Translations under genes and position numbers: made by a program
Part shown: one piece after another, positions 25,195 through 36,139 of the stretch
Layout of the letters: every line of letters starts with the position of its first letter
Position numbering within the stretch: the first letter of the stretch is position 1
The notes under the pieces: model-generated
Databases searched by the model: none
The model's input: the letters and a program-made list of their open reading frames with translations, nothing else
What the model was told of the DNA's origin: nothing
Assembly: GCA_036365145.1 (NCBI GenBank)
Contig: JAEOAD010002183.1
Span: 2,108,001 to 2,172,000, forward strand
Length of the DNA stretch: 64,000 bases
DNA from: Orientallactaga sibirica
Lineage: Eukaryota > Chordata > Mammalia > Rodentia > Dipodidae
Direction of reading: 5' to 3'

Positions 25195-25522
25195 CCTCTT
25201 GGTATCCATGGATATGGTTCTAGGACCCCATGCTCTGGTAGATACAAAAGTCCATGGTTGCTCAAGTCCCTTATATAAAATAGTTTAGCATTTGTGTATA
25301 ACTTATACATCTTTCTGAATGCTTAAGTCACCTCTAGATTACTCATGATACCTAATACAAACAAAATGCTACATAGCTAATGCATTGCTTAGGCAATAAC
25401 CACATAAAAGAGTGCCCATGTTCAGAACAGATGTATTGTTTTTTGCCAAATGCTTTCAATCTGTGGTTGTTTGAGACTGTGGATAAGGATCCTATAAATA
25501 AGGAGAGCAAAATGTGCAGGGC
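25195..25522 (+). mobile_element. MER2 (Tigger-family) DNA transposon fragment
   Basis: Characteristic series: 'ggtatccatggatatggttc', 'aggaccccatgctctgg', 'gctcaagtcccttatataaa', 'cacctctagattactcatga', 'tacctaatacaaac' and 'catgttcagaacagatg'. It matches the MER2 layout and is non-autonomous and ancient. Confidence 0.8.
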
Positions 25523-25623
25523 CATATGAACCCTAAGTATTTTCTCTCATAAGCTCTGGATTACTTTTTGATGGGCTAAAAAATAGTTTTACAAGTGAAT
25601 AAATCTTTTAAAACTACCTGCAC

Positions 25624-25825
25624 GGCTGGAGAGATGGCTTAGTGGTTAAGGTGCTTGCCTGTGAAGCCTAAGGACCCAGGTTCGATTCCCCAGTACCCAT
25701 GTAAGCCAGATACACAATGTGGCGCATGCAGCTGGAGTTTGTTTGCAGTCGCTGAAGGCCCTGATGCACCCATTTTCTCTCTCTCACTCACTGTTTCTCT
25801 CAAATAAGTAAATAAATAAAGTTTA
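25624..25825 (+). mobile_element. tRNA-derived SINE ending in the homopurine tract
   Basis: It has a full head ggctggagagatggcttagtgg, 'cagatacacaatgtggcgc', a TC block and an AAAT tail. The tail leads into the purine-only tract. Confidence 0.9.
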
Positions 25826-25828
25826 AAC

Positions 25829-26154
25829 AAGAAAGAAGGAAAGAGGAAGAGGGAGGAAGGGAGGAAGGAAGGAAGGGAGGGAGGAGGAGGAGGGGGGAGA
25901 GGGGAGGGGAGGGAGGGGGAGGGGAGGGAAGGGAAGGGAAGGGAAGGGGAAGGGGAAGGGGAAGGGAAGGGAAGGGAAAGGGAAAGGGGAAGGGAAGGGA
26001 AGGGAAGGGAAGGGAAGGAAAGGAAAGGAAAGGAAAGGAAAGGAAAGGAAAGGAAAGGGAAGGAAAGGAAAGGAAAGGAAAGGAAAGGAAAGGAAAGGAA
26101 AGGAAAGGAAAGGAAAGGAAAGGAAAGGAAAGGAAAGGAAAGGAAAGGAAAGAA
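25829..26154 (+). repeat. 326-nt uninterrupted homopurine tract (GGAAA/GGGAA family)
   Basis: Every base is A or G. The left part is irregular GAGG/GGGA. The right part (~26018-26152) is almost pure GGAAA units. Confidence 0.98.
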
Positions 26155-26159
26155 TGGAG

Positions 26160-29100
26160 GCCTACATCACTAAGATTAACACAACTTCCTCACATTTGAG
26201 AACTGTGCACTTCCAATCTTTCAAATTCAAGCTATCAGGATATGAAGATTCTTGAACAGGTGAGTGGAAGGTGTATAAAAAGGACATGCTGTCACTGTTT
26301 CTAAGCAGATTTTAATCTGGGAGTGGGGCAGAGAGAAGTGGGGAAAGAGGGAAAGGGAGAAGGAGAGAAAGACGTATCTCCGCAGAGCAATCACTACTTG
26401 TGAATGAGTGGGGAGGTTGGTGTGACTTCTCCCCATTCCGGACATCCTTCCCATGAGGACCTCCGTACCATCTTCAGAGATCAGCATATCTGCAGGTCTT
26501 TACCATGTGAATCTCGCTTGCTGTTTGTCTACACTGTGGATGACTCAGGACTAGTCACTGGCCCTTTACCTTTGTTACCTTTCTCCAAGAATGTGTTCCT
26601 TGTATCTGCAGGTTTGTACCTACTCTGCGTTCTCTTTTCTGGGGCTGACCTTTATTTCCTTACAGGAGGTGGTAATGGACAGCAGGCTTTCTCATAGGCC
26701 CTGTTGCAAGTTTTAGGTAAATGATCTTAAACCCACTGTTTTCTCCTGCTCCTCTCCAGTAAATTCTTGCTTTCCCCTTTATGTCTGCAGTGACTTTCTT
26801 CAGTGAGTCCTGTCTTATGATCATCTTTTTGTTTCTCTTATATCACCATTTATTCAATCAGACCGGCCAGGCCAGGGCTGTGGGGTGTGTCCTTTCTGAA
26901 TATCCACAGGGATTCTCACAGATCTCAGAACAGGGAGCTAGCAGCAGATCCCTCCATCCCACCCACATCTGCTGAGTACCTCTTCGGCGGCATGCACTCT
27001 GAGCAGAAAGGCACAGATCTGGGTACTAGAGAGATGATGGGCGGCAGTTTGAGGCAGGCATAGGCTGCAAAAGAGGTAGGCCCTGCAGAAGGCTTCCAGA
27101 GAGCAGTGCTGGCCAACTCATCTCAACTACAGACGCTTCCTAAGGAAGAACTGAGCATGGAGTAGGGGTGACCCAGCAAAAGAGAAAAGAATTCTCCTCC
27201 ACATCCCCAGGCTGTAGAGGATGAAGGGCTGGTTGAGGTCACGGGGTAGGAGAAGGAGTTTGGACTCTACCTTAGAGCAGCAGGAAGCCATTGACAAATT
27301 TAAACCCGAGGCGACAGCATTAGTCTGATCTTAGTTCTACTTTTACCGGCAGTCTGGAAGCATAGCCCACTGCTAACAGCCTTCTCTGAGGGCCTAGGTA
27401 TGCACTCTGGAGATTCACTTGCCCTTCCTTCATCTTTTTATTCCTTTACTCTCACTTAATTACTCATGTTATTCTCTGGCCATCTCTGTGAGCACCATTG
27501 CATGTAGATAAATAAGCCATGTTAGTGCATTTACTTTTATCACAGTGAATTACAAAACACACCGGATCTCCATTTTATGGAGAAGGAAACCAAAGCTCAG
27601 GAAAATTGAGAAACTTGTCCAAGGCCTTCGAACCTCTTCATTCATTATTGAAACTTGTTCAATATCTCACTTCCCCGACTGGTTGTAAATATAACAAAGG
27701 ACGAGGCCAGAGACTGTGCTGTGGTCATGAGAGTGTGGCCCACCCAGGAACTCTAAGAATCCCCTGGGAACAGAAGCTCCCACTTCCTGGCCTGATCCTC
27801 CTGCCTTCCACCAAGCTGTCCCCACCCTGCCTGCTGTGATTCCCTGCCTGCTATGGACAGTGCCTTCCTAACCTGCACACAGACATTCTTCTCTTCCCTT
27901 TTACCCATAAAGCATCTGAAATCAGACTCCCATTTGGTTGCCTTTGGAACCTGACTTTCAGGGCTGGGAGAACACTCAGTGTGGATTCAGATCTGACTGA
28001 AGACTCACATGACAGGGAACTAAGGCTCAGAGAGAGTCAGTGGCTCCCCAAAGTCTCACAACTGATGACAAGCAGGTTTGGATGTAGTGGTTCCCACATG
28101 TGCCATGTGGTATTTAGAGTGTCACTTTGTTCCTTTAGAAACAAAAAGAGTACATTTAATCTGACTTGTTCAATATATTTAGATATAGGTGATGAGAATT
28201 TTAAACTACTACCCTTAGTCACCATTTTGTTTCAATAGTGGAGCAAAAGAGCATTCTTACTGGCTCAAGGTCCCAGCTATCCCAATCTCCAAGAGTCCCA
28301 AATAGTCATAGCACTAGCTAACATGCCTTAAGCAGTCTATGTACACAATCCCATGTCATCCTCACTATAAACTTAATGCCATCCTTGTTTCAAACCTAGT
28401 AACACCTATTGGTACTCCTTATCTCAAGAAGAATCTCCAAGGGAGGGCTACAGGGCCATAGCAAATCCAGACCCCCCCTCTCTCCCTCAGAAAGCTGAGG
28501 CATAGAGAAGGAAAACAAGTTGTCCATTTGTAGGTGATGGTACCTGAATGGCCCCAGCCACCTGGCTCTGCACCAGGTCCTCTTCTCTAGAACAGCAGTC
28601 TGTGAAGCTCAGGTCTGACTAAGAATCTGTCCTCCCTCCCTCTTGAGCTCCAAATCCCAATGGCCAATGTCTACTGGACTTCCCTCAGGTTGTCCCATAA
28701 CCAACTCAATCTGAAGGCTGCTTCTTGCCCCATACATGGCATAGGATCAATCATTGCTGGGTCTCCCAACTCTTCCTTACCCCTCACATCTTGCCCACCC
28801 ATCTTATTCGTCATTACATCTCAGATCCACTCCTTCCTTCCACTGACCACCTCACATGGCCAATTTCTCAAGACTGTGCTATAGTGTCAGCTACAGTTCT
28901 CTGCTAAGCCCCTTGTCTTCAACCCACCTGGCCAGCCATATCAACATAAAATTCTGAAAGGTATCTGAACACCTGCTACCTGTCCATGTCAGCTCTCTTG
29001 GTGTCCCCTCCCCACCCTGCAGGGCCAGCTACTAGCTACCTACCATGTTTCATGTTGCTGAATTCCTAGGATGATCAGCCTTTGGCTGCAAGCCCCTGTT

Positions 29101-29310
29101 CTAAGACCGGGACAGAGCTGTTTCTCAAGGCTCTGCTTTGAGTCTTTTCTGCTTGGAGCCTCTCCCTCCTGCTTCCTGGCCCTCCTTAGCTCCAACACTC
29201 ACTATACTCCCTCAGCACTTGCAGCTGTTTGCTTTCCTGTCTTCTCTCAGGCAGCAGAAACTATGTGATGGTCAAAGCTACATGATATATAGAGTATACA
29301 TACAAAGAAA
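26160..29310. other. Intergenic: mostly unique sequence
   Basis: No exon or RNA gene recognised. It holds one half (28409-28493) of a short diverged duplication whose partner lies at 30409-30485. Confidence 0.35.
28409..28493 (+). repeat. Local diverged duplicate, copy A
   Basis: It shares 'ccaagggagggctacagggcc' (21 bases, here described by position 28438-28458) and flanking similarity with copy B at 30409-30485. Both end in a C/T-rich stretch. Confidence 0.6.
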
Positions 29311-29321
29311 ACCTCATTAGA

Positions 29322-29475
29322 GGGCTGGAGAGATGGCTTAGCGGTTAAGTGCTTGCCTGTGAAGCCTAAGGACCCTGGTTCGAGGCTCAATTCCCCAGTA
29401 CCCATGTAAGCGAGATGCACAAGGTGGCACATGCATCTGGAGTTTGTTTGCAGTAGCTGGAGGCCCTGGTGTGCC

Positions 29476-29513
<38 letters not shown>

Positions 29514-29560
29514 CTTTCTCTCTCTGTTGCTCAGAAATAAAAATAAACAAAAAGAAAAGA
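29322..29560 (+). mobile_element. tRNA-derived SINE
   Basis: It has a full head and a (TC)n block near 29480-29510. The flanks carry 'ctcattaga' on each side (29313-29321 and 29565-29573). Confidence 0.9.
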
Positions 29561-30408
29561 AAAACTCATTAGATACAGGAAAGAAAGGAAGGACAGAAGG
29601 GAGGGAGAAAGAAAGGGAGAAAAGAGACTGTTTGCATATATTCTATTGGGTCAATTTCTCTGGAGAATCCCAGTACAGGCATAAAATCCTGCTGATCTGC
29701 TCTGTATGCCTTCCCCCATCAGCCCTTCCCTAGCCACTTACAGACCTTGTGTGGGCTCCTTACTATACCCATGACAGCTCTCCTCCCCACCATCTCCACT
29801 CTCATCAAAGCTATGGCCCTCCCTCTTCCCAGCACCACCTGAATGCAGCCTCCATGGAGCCAGGTCATGGGTGTCTCCCTTTGTCCTCCACATCTTACCT
29901 CTCTCTTAACCAATTTGGAAAGAACAGTTGGAATATGCCTGTTGATGATGAAGCAGAGGGACCCCAAGGGTCCAGAAGGAAGCCACAAACAATTTACTGT
30001 CTCTGATGAAGATGCTTAATAAATATTTAGGGAGTAAAGGCATGAAGGTACTATAAATATTTATACTTAAGATGCAAACAATCTCTGAAAGAAAATTTTG
30101 TAAGGCCAAAGCAAAGCCATAGGAATTTCAGACATCTGAAGTTAACAGATGCTAAAAGGCTAAGGTCTTACCTGAATGAGTCTATTTTCTTGTCTAAAGT
30201 TGTCTGGTCCCTGCTGACAAATGCTTCAAAGGCTGCCAGCCCTGCCTCTTCCCAGTAAAGGAAGAGGTGAGTGCTGTGCAGTGGGAAGGCCCCAGTAGTC
30301 CAGAAGGTAGGAGCTTCCCATGTCCACCGTCCAGCCAGAACAGCAGCCTGAAATGGGTGTCCCTAAGAAATACTGAGGCTCACCCTGTTAACAACCAGGA
30401 TTCCTGGA

Positions 30409-30485
30409 GGTATTACTTATACAAAGAAGAGTGTCCAAGGGAGGGCTACAGGGCCGTACCAAACCCAGACCTCTCTCTCTCTCAC
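30409..30485 (+). repeat. Local diverged duplicate, copy B
   Basis: The partner of 28409-28493. The aligned core is at 30434-30454 and continues as 'aaacccagacctc'. No repeat family recognised. Confidence 0.6.
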
Positions 30486-30721
30486 TTTCTCCTCTCCTTC
30501 CTTTATTTCCCTTATTTCTTTCCTTCCCTCCTTCCTTTTATCTTTATGTCCTTCCTATCTTCTTTCCCTTTTTTCTTTTCTTGTAATTTCATTTTATTTA
30601 TTTTTATAGGTTGTCATTGATTTCACACTGTTAGGTAGTGGATGTAATTGAAAGCACAGCTATTTTCACATTGGTTACAGTTGTGGCAAGTAGTTTAAAT
30701 CGGTGTTTAAAAATTGCATTA

Positions 30722-30814
30722 GGGCTGAAGAGATGGCTTAGCAGTTAATGCACTTTCCTGCAAAGCCAAAGAACCCATGTTCAATTCCCTAGGATCCATG
30801 TAAGCCAGATGCAC
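30722..30814 (+). mobile_element. Short tRNA-SINE lacking its 3' half and tail
   Basis: Only the head and middle are present, stopping after 'gccagatgcac'. It is flanked by a perfect 13-bp duplication aaaaattgcatta (30709-30721 and 30815-30827). Confidence 0.9.
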
Positions 30815-31898
30815 AAAAATTGCATTAATTATTAAGACCTGCTACTAGACCATGTTTAATAAATAAGCCTGCATGCTTAGACTAGTTATTCAAATATTAT
30901 TCTAGGTGTATTTTAAAATAAATGGTCTCTTTATGGTCCTGTATATCTTCATGTTAACTTTAAAACTTTATTGTAAGAGGGGTTCTGTGGGTTTTACTAG
31001 ATACCAAACAAGTCAAAGGCACGCACACACACACACACAAAAGAAGACTGAGAACCTCAAAGAAAAAAGCTAAATTTGGATTTGTATACAATCAAACCTT
31101 CTGTTTTATATTCCCAGAATTTAAAAGGTTTCCCTAATAGTAAAAGGATAATGGTTTTTTGAATATTTTCTTATTTACCTTTTCCATCTATCCATCCAAA
31201 AAACATGTATTTGGTGTCTACCAACAGCCAGACAAAATGTGACTCATGAAGGCATCCTTAAAAGACAGTTGCTGACTCTGTCAGGGGAAGGGGGTTTCGG
31301 TTCTGAGAAATCAAAGAAAATGAAAATTCAGGTGCTCATTGCTGTGAATTGCAAGGACTTACCCTCCCTAAGGTATAAATTCCATCAGAATAATTAATAG
31401 TCCCCCCTGAGCTCTCACCACTGTGACTCCCATTGCACTCTGTCAAAATCCTCCACATCCCTCAACATCCTCCCTGTCATCCTTGCCAGCTGGAGTAAAC
31501 CTCTCCTTCCTTCCCTCCCTCCCATTTGCAGATTTTAGCACTTCCACTTTTTATTTGCTTTATTCATAGTGTCTGACTTGCCTCTGGGATCCCAAGCCTT
31601 CAGGGATTCACTAGAGGAACTTACTCTCCCTTCTGCAATACAGGTTAGTAACACATCTTCACAGGGTTGGTATGAATAAAAGACACTGTCTTAAGGTGCT
31701 TAGCACAGTGAGTGCTAGATACGCGTAATAATGAATGGATTCCATTTCCTGTCTCTGGAAGGAAGCTGGATTCAAGCTGGAGCCTAGTTCAACCACTTCG
31801 TATCTAGGAAAGTAGATGCCCAGCTCTGCTGGTTTCCTACTGGTCCAGCTACGAAGCAAATAAAACCCAACGGATTGAGAAGCTCTGTTTTCTTCTTT

Positions 31899-32136
31899 TT
31901 AAAAGATTTTATTCATTTATTTATTTGAGAAAGGGAGGGAGAGAGAGAGAGGAATAGAAAGAGGCAGATAGAAGAGGAGGAGAGAGAGAATGGGAGCGCC
32001 AGGGCCTCCAGCCACCACCAACGAACTCCAGACGCATGCACCACTTTGTGCATGTGACTTATATGGGTACTGGGGAATCGAACTAGGGTCCTTAGGCTTC
32101 ATAAGCAAGTGCCTCAACCACTAAGCAATCTCTCCT
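31899..32136 (-). mobile_element. tRNA-derived SINE, reverse, with 17-bp duplication
   Basis: The reverse complement has the full family body. The tail is A/T-rich on the left (TTTATT). The flanks gctctgttttcttcttt are at 31882-31898 and 32137-32153. Confidence 0.93.
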
Positions 32137-32159
32137 GCTCTGTTTTCTTCTTTAAGGGC

Positions 32160-34535
32160 CCAAATCACATAAACTGTTGAATGAGTTAAGCCCACAAAAC
32201 TTTAAGACTCAGCTGTTAGAATCTTGCTTTTAAATGCAGCCTCAAACATCTGAATCAGGCATGGCCAGGCTGAGAGGTATGGGATTCTGCAGTAGTACAG
32301 AGGGTGTGGGGGCGGGACATGAAGCCTGGTCCAAAGTGACCACCCCGGACGACTCAGCAAATGCTGTGACTGTGGGAGGGAGTGCAGATTCAAGGCTCCA
32401 GGAACCTGGACCAATACCACAGCATCAGAAGGGATGGCACTTATTTTCTTACAAGACACATCTGAGAGCCGAGGCAGCTCTGGCTAGTGGAACTTCTACG
32501 GCCCAGCAACCAACAGATTGTGACATCTGATCTCCGAAGACACCCTGCCAGTGGGATTCCTTAAAGTGGGTTATACTTTACAACTTTAGCAAGCCAGTTC
32601 TCACAGAATAATATTTTTCTAAACTACTAAAAAAACAATTCATTCCTCCCACATGGGAATTTGATTATTTTTGTTAACTATGCCAAAAATTATTCTTCCT
32701 GTGTCATTTTATAGTCTTTTCAAAGTCAGCCTAAGACTTATCTTTTAAATGAATTCTATCCGTCTAACTAGTACCGCTCCCTGGCTCTAGTATGCTCAAT
32801 TTGCACTACATTAATCTATTAACCTGTAATTATATTTCTTTGCAACATATTAAACATGTTTGTGTGCCAGATAAAATATTAAACTCAAAAATGTGTCTGA
32901 AATATTAATAGAAATTTGTTTTTCTCTCTTACAAGTCCAGACTTGTTTCAGTTGGGGCCATGGAGTCAAGAACTTTGCTCCACTCAGTCATTCAGGAGCC
33001 CAGGCTGACAAGATTGGGGCATCCTTCAGCTGCTTTTGCTGGAGGGAAAAGAGCATAGAGGATTGCCCATGGGAAAGTTTTATGAGTCAGGACTAGAAAT
33101 GACAAGCCTGCCTTTCTGCCTATCTCCTTTGGCTAGAGTTCAATTGCATGGACTGCAGGGGAGTCTGGGATGCACCATCTGCCTAGGAAAAGGAGATTTT
33201 CTGGCAAACACATGCCAGTGGGTTCAGATATGCATGTCATCTCACTGTGACAATACACCTTCTCCCTTCCAAAGCAACAGCCCAAAGGTCCACTCATATT
33301 CCCTCTTCGCTCCAAGGTCTCCGTGTGAAGCACAGGTATGGACTTGGCTCCCTACAGCCTGGAGATCTAGTGACCACAACCATCTTCTTCTCCATTGACA
33401 GGTGTCAACTGTGGAGCTGGGGCACAACAGCAGCAAGAAAACCCCACTGGAAGCTGGGAGGCAAGTGGTTGGCCCCAGTCCTCATCAAGGGGACACCTTG
33501 ATGAGATCCCTTTACCCTGCAGCAGGGAAGCACTCTAAGTAGACTCTGATTTCTCTTTTTGGGAAGAAATCCTTGACACCTTGTTCTCCAAAGTTCCAGG
33601 CTCCCCCCTCTTTGGAGCTTCTTATCCCATGCCACCCATGTCCATGTGTAAAACAGCGTTGAGGAGAATGTTCTTGGGACCCAGACAGCTGTAGACACCC
33701 ACTCTATACACCTCCAGCATGCTCAGGAGCCTGAGAGTTGTTGAAAGTTTTAACATGGTTCAGGTGTTGTGATTTAAGACTAGATTGGCTTTTTTCCTTG
33801 GCAGTAAAACTTCCTCAAAAACTTAGTAGACTTTTCCCTTCATTATAGTCAACCAATGTATCAAGAACAGGACCAAAAATACTTTTGTGCACATGCCTGC
33901 ATTGTATTTTACTTCCTCTCCCCTGCCTCTCTGTATCAGTGGAACAGGCAGGGACTACCTAGACCGTCAGAAACAAAGGCACACATGGTAGTTGTAACCT
34001 TGGTCGAATCTTTCTTGAAGGGATGGAGCACCCTATGTAACTGTAGGCCTGCGTGTTTATTAAACCCAAATCACCAACACCAAGGAAGGTAGGAGAAATA
34101 ATTTAGTTGCATGTCTGGGTAGAAAGGGAAATGGAATCTAAGATGGCCAATTTGTCCCACTTTGCCTGGGACTTTCCTAGCTTTAGCATTGAATGTCTTA
34201 CTTCCTGAAACACCTTAAAGTCCCTGGCAAACCAGTGCAGCTGGTCACCCTACAAGACTCAGTCATATTCCTATTTCTTAAGAAAAGACATTAAGCATTC
34301 TGTTTCCTTGGTCTACTCGTTTACAGTGACTACAAACCATGTATTCAGGATGTGAACTGAATGCACTTATGAAGCAATAAAGCAGATTTTAATTGAAATC
34401 TAGTCTGTTCCTGGAAATTTGTGGCATATGTGATACAATCTTACAGTACGAACATCTGAAAACATAGCCTTGGTCCCTCAGTGAAGTCTGGTAAGAAAAG
34501 TGGGGGTAGGGTCATCCTCCTGTGAGCATTTCTGT
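32160..34535. other. Intergenic: nothing recognised
   Basis: Unique-looking sequence. ORFs of about 100-120 residues between 32234 and 33698 overlap one another on both strands and show no family features. Confidence 0.35.
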
Positions 34536-34544
34536 CCAATTAAT

Positions 34545-34648
34545 AACTTTGCTGTTGTGGAGACACGCTGACCTTGAACTTAAGAAAGATCCTCCTGCCT
34601 CAGATTCCAGAGTGCTAGAATTGCAGGCCTGTGCTACCATACTCTGTT
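34545..34648 (-). mobile_element. Old B1 fragment, reverse
   Basis: 'gctgaccttgaacttaag', 'atcctcctgcctcag' and 'gtgctagaattgcaggcctgtgc' match a reverse B1. Confidence 0.65.
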
Positions 34649-34673
34649 AACACAAGCTCTTAAGAGAACTCTC

Positions 34674-34800
34674 AGCAAGGTGTGGTGGCACTCACCTTTA
34701 ATCCCAGCACTGAGGAGGCAGATGTAGGAGGATCGCCATGAGTTCAAGCCTACCCTGAGACTATATGATGAATTTCAGGTTAGCTTGGACTAAAGAAAGA
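34674..34800 (+). mobile_element. B1 SINE, followed by an ID-like fragment
   Basis: It starts 'caaggtgtggtggcactc' and runs to 'ttagcttggactaaag'. Directly after it, 34812-34865 reads like part of a tRNA-derived SINE. Confidence 0.75.
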
Positions 34801-35317
34801 ATTCCCTGAAGAGGCTGGGAGATGCCTCAGGATAAAGGACCTGAATTTGATCCCTAGCACCCATCCATAATCCGTGCCTTCCTATGACAAGATAGAGGTG
34901 GAGTTAGGAAGTGAGAAGGTCAAACAAGAGACCCGTCTCAAACAAGGTGGAAGGCAAGATCCAACACTCAAAGTTCCTCTAACCTTTATACACACACTGT
35001 GGCACATGGCTACACATACCCACACACACGTACGTGCACATAGAGTTGTTGTTTTTTAAGATTCCCAGAATCATTTGTCAGTTCATCTAATAAATAACAG
35101 CAAAGGAATAATTCAGCTATCACATACAACAAATTTTGCCAGAAAACAAAGTTCCTCATTTGGCTTAATGGCAACTAGTACAGTCCTCAAGGACAAGAAC
35201 TTTTGACTGTATTTATCTCTGGAAGGTGCGTGATATTGAATAGAGGGTCTCTGAAGACACAAACACACAGCACACCACTCCCCTGTGCCCATAGACTCAT
35301 GTCTCAAAGGTTTTTCT

Positions 35318-35575
35318 GAGACTGGGAAGATGACTCCGTGAATAAAGTGCTTGCAGTACCAAAGGAAGACCTGAGCTCAGAATCAAGGCCTGCTGGCTAG
35401 CTAGTCTAAGCAATTTGGTGAGCTCTAGTCTCAGCGAGAGACCCTGCTTCAAAAGTAAGGTGCAGAGTGACTGAAGAAGACAGGTGATGGCAACCTCTGG
35501 CTTCCACATGCATGTGCACGTGCATGCATACACCCATGCTTACACATATACATACATGCCATACACATATGCAAA
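35318..35575 (+). mobile_element. B4/RSINE-like SINE with (CA)/(CATG)-rich end
   Basis: A head 'gactgggaagatgactccg' is followed by 'gacctgagctcagaatcaag', 'gagaccctgcttcaaaa' and a CA-rich end near 35510-35570. Confidence 0.65.
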
Positions 35576-35984
35576 TGTTTTTTCTGATTTGTTTGGAGCT
35601 GAAAAGTGAGCTGCTGCTTAGGCAAGAGCATGCATGTGTCTTGAGATAGAAGATGGGAAGCAGCAGAGGAAACTTGTGGCTTGTGGGCCCATCAGCTGAA
35701 TAGCTTGTTTGTTTGGTCTGCATGGTATATGGAAGACAGAAATTTCCACACAGTACCCTGGATTTCTAGGTCTTGAAGAGTGGAAACCTCTGGCAGCACT
35801 GAGTTGATTTCTGTTTCACATGGGGATGACTATATGGAACAAAAGGCCAGCTGCCCTGTTATGTAGAGCACCTGCTCTCCCACTGCCAGCCCTGCACTTA
35901 TCCCTGGCTCTCGGTCACTTAAGGAGCTTTGCAATTATATCCAATAGACACTAGTATCTGAAACACTAGGTATAAAGCACAGAC

Positions 35985-36137
35985 CTAGGGTAGGGATGTA
36001 GTTCAATGGCAGAGCACTTGGCTAGTAGGTACACAGCACCAAGTTCTATTCCTAGCAGGCACATAACCTTGGGTTCCAATCCCAGTAGGCACATAGCCCT
36101 GGGTTCCTAGCACTGAAAAAAAAAAAAAAAAAACCCC
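35985..36137 (+). mobile_element. ID-like SINE with a triplicated 30-bp segment
   Basis: The head 'agggatgtagttcaatggcagagcacttgg' is ID-type. Three ~30-bp units follow (36028-36057, 36058-36087 and 36088-36115), then an A run. Confidence 0.75.
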
Positions 36138-36139
36138 AA

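Noticed and set aside
25829..26154. CRISPR-like regular repeat pattern
   Set aside because: The units are 5-6 bp with no spacers. It is a purine microsatellite in a mammalian genome.
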